Assembly: GCA_963846475.1 (NCBI GenBank)
Contig: CAWJVZ010000004.1
Location: 434,001 to 498,000 of the forward strand
Direction: 5' to 3'
Length of the DNA: 64,000 nt
Source: DASWJZ01 sp963846475
GTDB taxonomy: Bacteria; Pseudomonadota; Alphaproteobacteria; Rhizobiales; Afifellaceae
A program made the position numbers and the translations under genes. Position 1 is the first letter of the stretch. Each line of letters starts with the position of its first letter. Below the pieces are notes generated by a model that saw only the letters and a list, made by a program, of their open reading frames with translations, was not told the origin of the DNA and ran no database searches. Positions 29,821 through 38,014 of this stretch are shown piece by piece.

Positions 29821-29964
29821 TTGTCATCCCGGAAGGCGGGAAGCGCCTGTCCGGGAGCCATGAACACCGGAGGGTAGAGAACGGTGACGGCGACGCCGCC
29901 CCTTTCTGCTCCCTGAGTGTTCATGGGTCCCGGTCTTGGCCTGCGGCTAAACCGGGATGACAAA
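29821..29964. repeat. palindromic intergenic repeat, family B, copy 2
   Basis: TTTGTCATCCCGGAAGG at the left and ACCGGGATGACAAA at the right, with inner CCATGAAC and GTTCATGGG. Same layout as 25644-25792. Located between frcA and the polyol dehydrogenase gene. Confidence 0.85.
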
Positions 29965-30005
29965 GGTTTAGGCGATGCGATCCCGTCATCGAGCTCTGAT
30001 AAATA

Positions 30006-30791
30006 TCAGGCCGCCTGCTGGGCCTGCGGGGGCTTCATGGCCCCCGTCATGATGGCGACGGCGTCCGACATGGAAAACTCCGCCGGGTTGATCACCGCGA
30101 TGCGCCGGCCGAGCCGGTGGATATGGATGCGGTCGGCGACCTCGAAGACGTGCGGCATGTTGTGGCTGATCAGCACGATCGGCAGGCCGCGCCGCTTCAC
30201 GTCGAGCATCAGCTCCAGCACTTTTCGCGATTCCTTGACGCCGAGCGCGGCGGTCGGCTCGTCCATGATGACGAGTTTTGAGCCGAACGCCACGGCGCGC
30301 GCGACCGCCACGCCCTGCCGCTGGCCGCCCGAAAGCGTCTCCACCGTCTGGTTGATGTTCTGGATGGTAGCGAGCCCGAGGGAGGAGAGATGGCGGCGTG
30401 CCTCGTCGCGCATGGCCGCGCGGTCGAGCCGGCGGAACCATTTCCCGGTGAAGCCGGGTCTCCGCCGCTCGCGCCCCAAAAACATGTTGTCGGCGATCGA
30501 CAGCGCCGGCGACAGCGCGAGGTTCTGGTAGACCGTCTCGATCCCGGCGGTGCGCGCCTCCATCGGCGAGCGGAAATGCACGGGCTTGCCGTCGAGGAAA
30601 ATTTCCCCCTGGTCGGGGATGACGGCGCCGCAGAGCGCCTTGATCAGCGTCGATTTCCCCGCGCCGTTGTCGCCGATGACGCCGAGAATCTCGTGCGGCA
30701 TGAGGTCGAAATCGGCATGGTCGAGCGCGGTGACGCGGCCGTAGCGCTTGACCAGGCCGCGCGCCATGAGGATCGGCTGGTGCTCGCTCAT
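30006..30791 (-). CDS. frcA: sugar ABC transporter ATP-binding protein (FrcA-like)
   Basis: 261 residues from ATG 30789-30791 (MSEHQPILMARGL). Walker A GDNGAGKSTL near residue 42, signature LSGGQRQGVAVARA, Walker B LVIMDEPTAALGV, and the switch His in VLISHNMPHVF. A single nucleotide-binding domain, as in FrcA of Sinorhizobium, unlike the double-domain RbsA type. Its start overlaps the frcC stop by 4 bp (ATGA). Energises ketose or pentose uptake at the inner membrane. Confidence 0.9.
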   Translation of the reverse strand: MSEHQPILMARGLVKRYGRVTALDHADFDLMPHEILGVIGDNGAGKSTLIKALCGAVIPDQGEIFLDGKPVHFRSPMEARTAGIETVYQNLALSPALSIADNMFLGRERRRPGFTGKWFRRLDRAAMRDEARRHLSSLGLATIQNINQTVETLSGGQRQGVAVARAVAFGSKLVIMDEPTAALGVKESRKVLELMLDVKRRGLPIVLISHNMPHVFEVADRIHIHRLGRRIAVINPAEFSMSDAVAIMTGAMKPPQAQQAA

Positions 30792-31876
30792 GACGACACC
30801 CGGCGGATCCATTGGTCGAGCGTCACGGCGACGATGATCAGCACGCCGACGGTGAATTCCTGCCAGAGATTGTCGAGGCCGGCGAGCGCCAGGCCGTTGC
30901 GGAACACGCCGACGATGAGCGCCCCGATCAGCGTGCCGACGATGGAGCCGCGGCCGCCGAACAGGCTGGTGCCGCCGATCACCACGGCGGTGATGGAATT
31001 GAGGTTCGCGGTGCCGCCGGCGTTGGGGCTGACGGCGCCGATGCGGCCGATCAGCGCCCAGGCAGCCAGCGCGCAGATCACGCCGGCGATGGTATAGACG
31101 GCGAGCAGCGTCCGGTCGGTGTTGATGCCGGCGAGCCGTGCCGCGTCGGGATCGTCGCCGGTGGCGTAGATATGCCGGCCGAAGGCGGTGCGGTTCAGCA
31201 CGTACCAGATCAGCACAGCAAGCAGGATCATCAGGATCGAGCCGTAGGTCACCGGCGCCCCGAGAAAGTCGATGCGGGTGCCCAAAAACTGCAAGAAGTC
31301 CGCCTGGGCCGCGATGTCCTGCTGACGGATGGTGGCGCTCTGCGAATAGAAGAGGTTCAGCGCGCCAAAAATGCTCCAGGTGCCGAGCGTCACGATGAAC
31401 GGCGGCAGCCTCAGCCAGGTGATCAGCCCGCCGTTGATGAAGCCGCAGAGCGCCCCGCACAGGAGTCCGATCGGGAAGGCGATCTCGATAGGCACGCCGG
31501 AGACGACCGCGAGCCGCCCCATGACCACCGACGAAAGCACCATGATGGCGCCGACCGACAAGTCGATGCCGGCGGTGAGCACGATCAGCGTCTGCGCGAT
31601 GCCGACGATGCCGATGATGGTCACCTGCTGCAGGATCAGCGACAGGTTGAAGGGCGCGAAGAACCGGTCGCCGACGATGGCGGAGAAGACGATGATGCCG
31701 AGCAGCAGCACGATGAACGGCACCGTCGTCGGATATTGGTGCAAGAAATGCTGCACCCGCTTGAGGGTGGACTTGTGCTCCTCCTCGAAGACGGCGACCG
31801 CCTGATCGCTCTGGGCGAGGGCCCGCTCAAATTCGGCAGGCCCGCGCGGCCCGGTCGATTCCGTCGTGCTGCTCAT
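30788..31876 (-). CDS. frcC: sugar ABC transporter permease (FrcC-like)
   Basis: A 362-residue RbsC/FrcC-type permease with about ten membrane segments after an 50-residue hydrophilic N-terminus. Family features: VLTAGIDLSVGAIMVLSSV near residue 100, LPPFIVTLGTWSIFGALNL, and AVVIGGTSLFGGRGSIVGTLIG near residue 295. It lies between frcB and frcA. A stable hairpin separates it from frcB. Confidence 0.92.
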   Translation of the reverse strand: MSSTTESTGPRGPAEFERALAQSDQAVAVFEEEHKSTLKRVQHFLHQYPTTVPFIVLLLGIIVFSAIVGDRFFAPFNLSLILQQVTIIGIVGIAQTLIVLTAGIDLSVGAIMVLSSVVMGRLAVVSGVPIEIAFPIGLLCGALCGFINGGLITWLRLPPFIVTLGTWSIFGALNLFYSQSATIRQQDIAAQADFLQFLGTRIDFLGAPVTYGSILMILLAVLIWYVLNRTAFGRHIYATGDDPDAARLAGINTDRTLLAVYTIAGVICALAAWALIGRIGAVSPNAGGTANLNSITAVVIGGTSLFGGRGSIVGTLIGALIVGVFRNGLALAGLDNLWQEFTVGVLIIVAVTLDQWIRRVSS

Positions 31877-31909
31877 TGGCGAAACCCGGATGGCCGCGGT
31901 CGGATGCGG

Positions 31910-31936
31910 GGAAGAGCAGTCGTGGACTGCTCTTCC
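31910..31936 (-). promoter_or_regulatory. intercistronic hairpin between frcB and frcC
   Basis: A perfect 12-bp stem: GGAAGAGCAGTC (31910-31921), loop GTG, GACTGCTCTTCC (31925-31936). It lies directly after the binding-protein gene in the direction of transcription and has no U-tract. Likely it stabilises the upstream frcB message or partly terminates, giving more binding protein than membrane components. Confidence 0.7.
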
Positions 31937-31973
31937 GGAGGTTCAGACTAGACGCATCGTGTGGGGATGCAAC

Positions 31974-33002
31974 TCAGCCCCAGCACAGCTCCATGCCCTT
32001 GGCGATGTCGATCGACTCGACGCCCTCGGCCGGCTTGCCGGTGATCAGCGTCGCGCCGGTGTCGTAAAAGCCGAGGTTCGGATCGACGTCCGGCTTCTTG
32101 CCGCTCTTGGCGTATTCGGCGATCGCCTCCAGCGCCATCGAGGCCATCTTGTGCGGGTATTGCTGCGACGTCGCGCCGATGACGCCGGCCTCGACGTCCT
32201 TCACGCCCGGGCAGCCGCCGTCGATGGAGACGACGAGCACGCTGCCGTCGTCCTTGCCGGCCGCCTTCAGGGCTTCCCACGCGCCGGCGGCGGCCGGCTC
32301 GTTGATCGTATAGACGACGCTGACGTCGGGGCATTTCTGCAGCAGCGTCTCCATCGCGGTGCGGCCGCCTTCCGGATTGCCGCCCGTCATCTCATGGCCG
32401 CAGATGCGCGGATCGTCCTCGTCGCCGTATTTGTTGGCGTCCTTCACGTCGATCCCGAAGCCTTCCATAAAACCCTGGTCGCGCAGGTAGTCGACCGTCG
32501 GCTGGTTGGTGGCGAGGTCGAGGAAGGCGATCTTGGCGTCCTTGGCCTTGTCGCCGAGCGTCTTCGCCGCCCACTGGCCGATCAGCTTGCCGGCCTTGCG
32601 GTTGTCGGTGGCGAAGGTCGCGTCGGCCGCGTCGATCGGATCGAGCGGCGTGTCGAGCACGATCACCAGGAGGCCGGCGTCGCGCGCCTTCTGGATGGTC
32701 GGTACGATGGCGGTGGAATCGCTCGGGACGATGGCAAAGCCCTTGGCGCCGGCGGAGATCAGGCTCTCGATCGCCGCGACCTGGCCTTCGTTGTCGCCGT
32801 CGTACTTGCCGGCGAAGCTCTGCAGCTCCAGGCCGAGTTCCTTGGCCTTGGCCTCGGCGCCTTCGCGCATTTTTACGAAGAACGGATTGTCCTCGGTCTT
32901 GGTGATCAGGCCGACGACGTCGGCCGCGAATACCGACCCGGTCATCGCCAGCGCGATGACGCCGGCCAGCGAGGCCTGCATGATGCGAAGCTTGGTTTTC
33001 AC
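31974..33002 (-). CDS. frcB: periplasmic sugar-binding protein (FrcB-like)
   Basis: 342 residues with signal peptide MKTKLRIMQASLAGVIALAM...SVFA, then a type I periplasmic binding protein. It is very close to FrcB of Sinorhizobium as I recall it: VGLITKTEDNPFFVKMREGAE, GDNEGQVAAIESLISAGAKGF, DTPLDPIDAADATFATDN, GDEDDPRICGHEMTGGN, and a C-terminal LCWG. It delivers fructose, or a related pentose or polyol, to FrcC. First gene of frcBCA. Confidence 0.92.
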   Translation of the reverse strand: MKTKLRIMQASLAGVIALAMTGSVFAADVVGLITKTEDNPFFVKMREGAEAKAKELGLELQSFAGKYDGDNEGQVAAIESLISAGAKGFAIVPSDSTAIVPTIQKARDAGLLVIVLDTPLDPIDAADATFATDNRKAGKLIGQWAAKTLGDKAKDAKIAFLDLATNQPTVDYLRDQGFMEGFGIDVKDANKYGDEDDPRICGHEMTGGNPEGGRTAMETLLQKCPDVSVVYTINEPAAAGAWEALKAAGKDDGSVLVVSIDGGCPGVKDVEAGVIGATSQQYPHKMASMALEAIAEYAKSGKKPDVDPNLGFYDTGATLITGKPAEGVESIDIAKGMELCWG

Positions 33003-33158
33003 GTCTTCCTCCTTGATTGCACTGTCCAGAACGGCGTGGGCTCTTCTTGTCCGGTGAGCCGGAAACTAGAGGCTTCAAGCGCCTACGGGGCCCGACGCCC
33101 TCGCTCGCAAAGTCATACGAAGCGACGGGCGAAGTCAATCGGATGAGCTGCTCGATTC

Positions 33159-33242
33159 GTAGCCCGGATGAAGCGGAGCGAAATCCGGGGAGCATCCACG
33201 CGGGAGGCATTCCCGCATTGCGCTTCGCTGCATGCGGGCTAC
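33159..33242. repeat. palindromic intergenic repeat, family A, copy 2
   Basis: GTAGCCCGGATGAAGCGGAG at the left, and GCATTGCGCTTCGCTGCATG with GGGCTAC at the right. The right end supplies the TAG stop of xylB (33239-33241), the same arrangement as at priA. Confidence 0.8.
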
Positions 33243-34708
33243 AGCGCGGCGAATTCGCCCTTCAGCGCGCGATAGAGGCTGCGGAAGCGCTCGAACCGCT
33301 CGCCATAGGCGGCGTGCAGAGCCGGGTCGGGCTGCAGCACGTCGAGAACCGGCGGCCGCGCGCACCATGCGCCGGGGTGCTCCCCGGTGAGCGCCAGGCG
33401 GGCGAGCCGGGCGGCGCCGAAAGCGGGGCCATTTGCGCTCCCGGAATAGCGCACAACGGGCTTCCCCAGCCCATGCGCCAGCAGCTGCATCCAGAAGCGG
33501 CTGCGGGCCCCGCCCCCGACGGCCGCCACGCTCTGCAGCCTGATTGCGGCCGCTTCTATGCAGTTTTGCGCCTCCATCAGCGAGAACACGACGCCCTCCA
33601 GCGTCGCCTGGACGAGGTCGAGCGCCTGCGTGCCGGGATCCATGCCGAAGAACACGCCGCGCGCATTAGGGTCGTTGTGCGGCGTGCGTTCTCCGGAAAG
33701 GTAGGGAAGGAAGAGGAGGCGCGACGGCCCGCGATACGCCGCCTCGACTCGGTCCAGGAGTAGCCCGAGATCCGGCTCGCCGACCAGCCGCGCCACGAAA
33801 TCGAGGCACGAGGCGCCGTTCAGCATCGCCGCCATGCGGAACCAGCGATGTGGCAGCGCATGGGCAAAGGCGTGCAGCAGCGTCTCCGGCGAGGGGCGGT
33901 AGCGGTCGTCGGTGACAAAGAACTGCGCCGACGTGCCGAGCGACACGAAGGCGTCGCCGTCGGCGACGGCGCCGATGCCGATTCCCGCCGCGGCGGCGTC
34001 CCCTGCCCCGCCGGCCACCACAACCGGGCCGTCGATCCCCCACTCCCGCAGCAGCTTTGGCAGAATTTCCCCGGCTGGGTCCGTCCCTTCCACGAGCCGC
34101 GGCATTTCTGCTGCCGACAGGCCGGTGGCGGCGAGGATGGGCGCAAACCAGTCGCGCGCCGCCTGGTCGAGCCAAAGCGTCCCGGCGGCGTCGGACATCT
34201 CGGTGACGGCGTCGCCCGTCAGCCGCAGCCGCAAAAAATCCTTGGCGGATAGCACTTTTCCGATCCGCGCGAAATTTTCGGGCTCATGCCGCCGCAGCCA
34301 GGCGAGCTTTGGCGCGGTGAAGCCGGGCATGGCGACGATTCCGGCGATTTGCGCGAGGTCGGGGATTGCGGCCTGCAGCTCCTCGCATTCGCGCGTGGCG
34401 CGCCCGTCGTTCCACAGGATGGCCGGGCGGATCGCCGCGCCGGCTCCGTCGACAAGCACGGCGCCGTGCATCTGGCCGGAAAGGCCCAAGGCGCGCACGC
34501 GGCCGAGCGCCTCGCTATGGGTGGCGCGAAAGCGCGCCATCGCCTCCTGGAGGGCCTTCCACCAATCCTCGGGATCCTGCTCCGACCAGCCCGGCCTCGG
34601 GCTTGAGCTGCGCAGCGGGACGCTGGCTTCCGCCAGGACGGCCTGGCGCTCGTCGACCAATACGGCCTTCAGGGCGGAGGTGCCGGCGTCGATGCCAAGG
34701 ACGTTCAT
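33239..34708 (-). CDS. xylB: xylulokinase
   Basis: A 489-residue FGGY-family kinase that phosphorylates D-xylulose. N-terminal LGIDAGTSALKAVLVDE, the xylulokinase-type LSGQMHGAVLVDGAG near residue 75, FLPYLSGERTPHNDPNARG near residue 325, and VGGGARSRFWMQLLA near residue 395. Upstream of frcB (236 bp gap), so one locus couples uptake, a polyol dehydrogenase and this kinase. Its stop codon lies in repeat family A. Confidence 0.92.
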   Translation of the reverse strand: MNVLGIDAGTSALKAVLVDERQAVLAEASVPLRSSSPRPGWSEQDPEDWWKALQEAMARFRATHSEALGRVRALGLSGQMHGAVLVDGAGAAIRPAILWNDGRATRECEELQAAIPDLAQIAGIVAMPGFTAPKLAWLRRHEPENFARIGKVLSAKDFLRLRLTGDAVTEMSDAAGTLWLDQAARDWFAPILAATGLSAAEMPRLVEGTDPAGEILPKLLREWGIDGPVVVAGGAGDAAAAGIGIGAVADGDAFVSLGTSAQFFVTDDRYRPSPETLLHAFAHALPHRWFRMAAMLNGASCLDFVARLVGEPDLGLLLDRVEAAYRGPSRLLFLPYLSGERTPHNDPNARGVFFGMDPGTQALDLVQATLEGVVFSLMEAQNCIEAAAIRLQSVAAVGGGARSRFWMQLLAHGLGKPVVRYSGSANGPAFGAARLARLALTGEHPGAWCARPPVLDVLQPDPALHAAYGERFERFRSLYRALKGEFAAL

Positions 34709-34804
34709 CGGCTGATTCCGGCAGAGTCTGCTCTACCGGACGGTCAGCACGGGCCGCAGCCGAATTCAAGCTGCGGCGACGCTGCCTGCAGGGACAAAAG
34801 CGAA

Positions 34805-34825
34805 AGGCGGCCTTGCGGGCCGCCT
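34805..34825 (-). terminator. hairpin terminator downstream of the 29-residue protein gene
   Basis: AGGCGGCC (34805-34812) and GGCCGCCT (34818-34825) form a perfect 8-bp stem. On the minus strand it is followed by TTTCGCTTTTG. It lies 50 bp after the stop of the small gene at 34876-34965. Confidence 0.6.
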
Positions 34826-34875
34826 CCACACGAACTCGGACGTGAACTACTATAGTGCGGTCCGGCAGATAATTC

Positions 34876-34965
34876 CTAAACCATGTACGGCAGGGCCAGC
34901 ACCATTGTCGACAGCGACGTCAGCCCGCAGAAGGCAAGGAGACGAATCAGAAAATATTTGGCCAT
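34876..34965 (-). CDS. 29-residue hydrophobic small protein
   Basis: ATG 34963-34965 encodes MAKYFLIRLLAFCGLTSLS and about ten further mostly hydrophobic residues ending LPYMV. It looks like a single membrane segment or a bare signal-like peptide. A GGGG ribosome binding site lies 9 bp upstream and a terminator lies downstream. Function unknown. Confidence 0.45.
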   Translation of the reverse strand: MAKYFLIRLLAFCGLTSLSTMVLALPYMV

Positions 34966-35100
34966 TGTCGAACCCCGTCTCGAACCTGTTGTGGCGCGTA
35001 CAACGTGGCGAGTCGGAAAAGGTTTCAGTCGCAGCTGCCGATGTGAACGCGTTAATACTTTGCTGAACGGGAGATGAACGGAACCGCCGGAAGCACAGGC

Positions 35101-35493
35101 TTATTCGGGCCGATGGCAGACCGCCTCGATATTGTGGCCGTCCGGATCGAGCACGAAAGCGCCGTAATAGCTCGGGTGGTACTCAACACGCAGGCCGGGC
35201 CCGCCGTTGTCGGTGCCGCCCGCCGCCAATGCTGCTTCATAGAACGCGCGAACCGCCGTTCGGTTCTCCGCGACGAAGGCGACGTTCAGGCGCGGCTCCG
35301 TCTTCGTCCCGCCCGAGAGCCAGAAGGACGGCTTGCCGTCGCGGCCGAAGCCGGCGCCTTCGTAGCCGCCGCTCTCCTCCGCGCTCACGCGCATGACGAT
35401 CGAAATGCCGAGCGGCGCCAGCGCCTGCTCGTAGAAGCGAAGGGCGCCGCGATAGTCGGAAACCGTGAGGCCGAGATGGTCGATAATGTCCAT
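35101..35493 (-). CDS. VOC-superfamily (glyoxalase/bleomycin-resistance-like) protein
   Basis: 130 residues from ATG 35491-35493 (MDIIDHLGLTVSDYRGALRFYEQAL). Two beta-alpha-beta-beta-beta modules: first metal ligand His6 in DHLGLTV, then NVAFVAENRTAVRAFYEAALAAGG, and YYGAFVLDPDGHNIEAVCH with the last Glu ligand. Probably a metal-dependent enzyme or binding protein of unknown substrate. A frame upstream to 35640 has no family support. Confidence 0.8.
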   Translation of the reverse strand: MDIIDHLGLTVSDYRGALRFYEQALAPLGISIVMRVSAEESGGYEGAGFGRDGKPSFWLSGGTKTEPRLNVAFVAENRTAVRAFYEAALAAGGTDNGGPGLRVEYHPSYYGAFVLDPDGHNIEAVCHRPE

Positions 35494-35587
35494 AGGCTTG
35501 TCCTTCTCCGCATCCGCCCAACTTATCCAATGGCCGGCGGCGCCGCGCTGGAGAAACGCGGCCCCGCGCTCGCCGGGAGACGGAGCC

Positions 35588-35965
35588 ATGCCGCGATCCG
35601 AATGGCGGGCCTGGGCGGCAGGCCTGAAGCGCGATGTCACCGCTCTCTACCTGGCGCGGCGCGATCCGCGCGTGCCCTGGTATGCAAAGCTCCTCGCCGG
35701 CCTGGTCGTGGCCTATGCGCTCAGCCCCATCGACCTGATCCCGGACTTCATTCCCGTTCTGGGCCTGCTGGACGACCTCGTCATCGTGCCGTTCGGCCTC
35801 TGGCTGGTCTTCCGCCTCCTGCCCGAGGGGCTCATCGAGGAGTACCGGCCGGAGGCCGCACGTATCAGCGCCGCGCCGCGGAGCCGCGGCGGCGCCATCG
35901 CGATCGTCGGCATTTGGCTGGCGCTCGCGGCCGGCGGCATCCTGCTCGTTTCGCGGGCCTGGTAA
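35588..35965 (+). CDS. YkvA-family (DUF1232) membrane protein
   Basis: 125 residues from ATG 35588. The DUF1232 core is clear: LYLARRDPRVPWYAKLLAGLVVAYALSPID is the family start, then LIPDFIPVLGLLDDL. Two hydrophobic segments flank it, and a third lies at the C-terminus (GGAIAIVGIWLALAAGGILL). Function unknown. Divergent from the VOC gene. Confidence 0.82.
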   Translation: MPRSEWRAWAAGLKRDVTALYLARRDPRVPWYAKLLAGLVVAYALSPIDLIPDFIPVLGLLDDLVIVPFGLWLVFRLLPEGLIEEYRPEAARISAAPRSRGGAIAIVGIWLALAAGGILLVSRAW

Positions 35966-35985
35966 TCGCCGCCAGCGTAGCCAGC

Positions 35986-36118
35986 GTAGCCCGGATGGAG
36001 CGAAGCGTAATCCGGGGCTGTCCTACCCAACCGAGCTAGAGCGACACAATCCGTCGCCGGCGCTCCCGCCGGAGTAACTGCGGGAGTCCCGGATTTCGCT
36101 TCGCTCCATCCAGGCTAC
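35986..36118. repeat. palindromic intergenic repeat, family A, copy 3
   Basis: GTAGCCCGGATGGAGCGAAG at the left and GCTTCGCTCCATCCAGGCTA at the right, with TAATCCGGG and CCCGGATT inside. Located between the convergent ends of the DUF1232 gene and the 36141 lipoprotein gene. Confidence 0.82.
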
Positions 36119-36140
36119 TTGGCAGGTGTCCCGCTACTCT

Positions 36141-36491
36141 TCAGCCCGCGGCGTTTATCTGGTTCACGACCGCCTGCTCCAGCGCCGGCGACGTGGTCGT
36201 CGCAGTGCAGGTGTTGTCGGCGGTGTTGATCTGCACCGACAGCAGGTTGACGTTCACGCCGCAGACATCGGCCGCCACCGTGACCGGAAGCTGCACGGTG
36301 ATCGGCACGTTCTCCAAGGCCACGTTGACGTTCTTGGCGATCTCGGCGCGGATGTCGGAGATGTTGACGTTGATGAGGCCGCCGGTGCCGGGAGCCGCGG
36401 CCGTGGCCGTTCCGGTGCCGGCATCAGTGCCGGAGCTCGTGCAGGCGGCCAGCGACAGAGCGGCGGCGCCTGCCAGAAGAAGCTTCCTCAT
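36141..36491 (-). CDS. small lipoprotein
   Basis: 116 residues, MRKLLLAGAAALSLAACTSS, with lipobox LAAC (lipidated Cys17), a Gly/Thr/Ala-rich spacer and a domain with INVNISDIRAEIAKNVNV and VCGVNVNLLSVQIN. Two cysteines could form a disulfide. Probably anchored in the envelope; function unknown. Confidence 0.75.
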   Translation of the reverse strand: MRKLLLAGAAALSLAACTSSGTDAGTGTATAAAPGTGGLINVNISDIRAEIAKNVNVALENVPITVQLPVTVAADVCGVNVNLLSVQINTADNTCTATTTSPALEQAVVNQINAAG

Positions 36492-36524
36492 CGGTCTCTC
36501 CAGGAGAATTGCTGATACGGCTCA

Positions 36525-37937
36525 CTAACGGGCTGTGCGGTTCCCGGTTCCGCTCGCCATGCAACTGGCCAGGGGGGTCGACCCGCGCTCAAGCTCATTT
36601 GCACGTGCTCTCGCCTTGGCCTCAGCCCGCCGGCTCGATTTTCGTGTGGTGTGCCTCTCAATCCGCCTCTGCTGGGCCTTTGCCTCAACTCTCTCGGCGC
36701 GCCGCCCGGCCTTTCGCATGAGCTGCCTCGCTATGCGCGCCTGCTTGGCCTGCGCCTGCAGCCTCTCGGCGCGCCGGCCCGCTTTTCGCTTCGCCTGCCT
36801 CTCTGCGCGCGCCTGCTCGGCTCGCGCCTGCAGCCTCTCGGCGCGCCGGCCAGCTGTTCGCTTCGCCTGCCTCTCTATGCGCGCCTGCTCGGCCCGTGCC
36901 TGCAGTCTCTCAGCCCGCCGGCGGGCCTCTCGCTTCGCCTGTCTCTCTATGCGCGCATGCTCGGCCTGTGCCTGCAGCCTCTCGGCGCGCCGGGCGGCTT
37001 TTCGCTCAACCTGCCTCTCCATGCGCGCCTGTTCCGCCTTCGCCTGCACTCTGTCGGCGCGCCGAGCGGCTTGTCGCTTGGCCTGCTTTTCTTGGACTTG
37101 CTCCTGATGAAACGACAAGCCAGTCCATCTCTGATCCGCAACAACCGCCTCAAAAGCTTGCCTGTACCAGCAATATTCGAGTTCCAGCTCGGACAGGGTG
37201 GCGGGGTCCTTTTTCCAGGGCTTCTTTGGCCCGGCAAAGTGGATGATCGACGGATGCTTCGCGATGGTGCGGAATTTTCGCCGGCTCAGACCGAGCTTCC
37301 TGCCCCATGGCTCGCCAACGCCCGAGTAGAAATTGTATCTAATCCCAATCTCTAGCCAAGGCTGGCAGGCGAAATTCAGGAGACACTGATCCGAATGGAG
37401 CACATCCTGTGGTCGCTCTTTCAAAAGCCGCTCGCATTCGCCGGATACGTTGTGGCGGCGCCACTGCTCTAGGTTTATCAGCATAACACCAGCGTTGAAG
37501 TAGCGCCCGCCGAACTTCGCAGCAAAGTCCGGGCTTTCGACGCCATTCAGCGATGCTGCCAGATAGTGATCTTCTAAATCGGTGTCCCACAGCTCTGCTA
37601 CGCTTGTCCGCACCAAAACGTCCGCGTCAAGGTATAGTATTTTGGCCATCTGAGGCGGCAGCAACAGGCCCGCATAAATGCGGTGATACGTAGCCCTCTT
37701 CCTCCCTCGCTTGACGGCGTGGCTGGGGCCCCGCATCCCACGGATATGGACACCTGGATTGAGCAGGTTGAAGCGTGCGCCGGCAAGATCGCACAGGAGA
37801 CTCAAATCACGGAACGATTCCGCCTCCCGGGAGATAACGTAGACATTATGCGGCCCCGGGTTGTTTGTAAGAAAAGAGAGGACCATCGCCTCAGCGGCTT
37901 GGATGTACGGCCCTTCAGCGCTCGTCAGAATATCCAT
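36525..37937 (-). CDS. family 8 glycosyltransferase with a 24-residue charged repeat tail
   Basis: 470 residues. Residues 1-265 are a GT8 (LgtC/glycogenin-like) domain: MDILTSAEGPYIQAAEAMVLSF, the metal-binding DAD in ILYLDADVLVR near residue 105, LNGVESPDFAAKFGGRYFNAGVMLINL-type acceptor region, and HFAGPKKPW near residue 245. From about residue 290 the protein is a tandem array of about seven 24-residue units with the core RRAERLQAQAEQARIERQ, highly basic and predicted to form a long helix or coiled coil. No signal peptide. The GT8 half probably transfers Gal or Glc to a surface glycan; the tail is not part of any GT8 I know. Confidence 0.8.
   Translation of the reverse strand: MDILTSAEGPYIQAAEAMVLSFLTNNPGPHNVYVISREAESFRDLSLLCDLAGARFNLLNPGVHIRGMRGPSHAVKRGRKRATYHRIYAGLLLPPQMAKILYLDADVLVRTSVAELWDTDLEDHYLAASLNGVESPDFAAKFGGRYFNAGVMLINLEQWRRHNVSGECERLLKERPQDVLHSDQCLLNFACQPWLEIGIRYNFYSGVGEPWGRKLGLSRRKFRTIAKHPSIIHFAGPKKPWKKDPATLSELELEYCWYRQAFEAVVADQRWTGLSFHQEQVQEKQAKRQAARRADRVQAKAEQARMERQVERKAARRAERLQAQAEHARIERQAKREARRRAERLQARAEQARIERQAKRTAGRRAERLQARAEQARAERQAKRKAGRRAERLQAQAKQARIARQLMRKAGRRAERVEAKAQQRRIERHTTRKSSRRAEAKARARANELERGSTPLASCMASGTGNRTAR
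36640..37110. repeat. 72-bp tandem repeat encoding the glycosyltransferase tail
   Basis: The element CTCTCGGCGCGCCG or a close variant recurs at about 36689, 36761, 36833, 36905, 36977 and 37049, exactly 72 bp apart. Each unit equals 24 codons, so copy-number changes keep the frame. Confidence 0.88.
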
Positions 37938-38014
37938 TACGCTTCATGACATCCGACAATGAGGTGTCCAGCCGTGCGGGGCAGTTCACGATTTCCCCCG
38001 TTCATCGCATGCGC

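Noticed and set aside
36640..37110. Regular 72-bp repeats, considered as a CRISPR array or satellite
   Set aside because: The repeats are contiguous without unique spacers and stay in frame with the glycosyltransferase gene, so they are coding.
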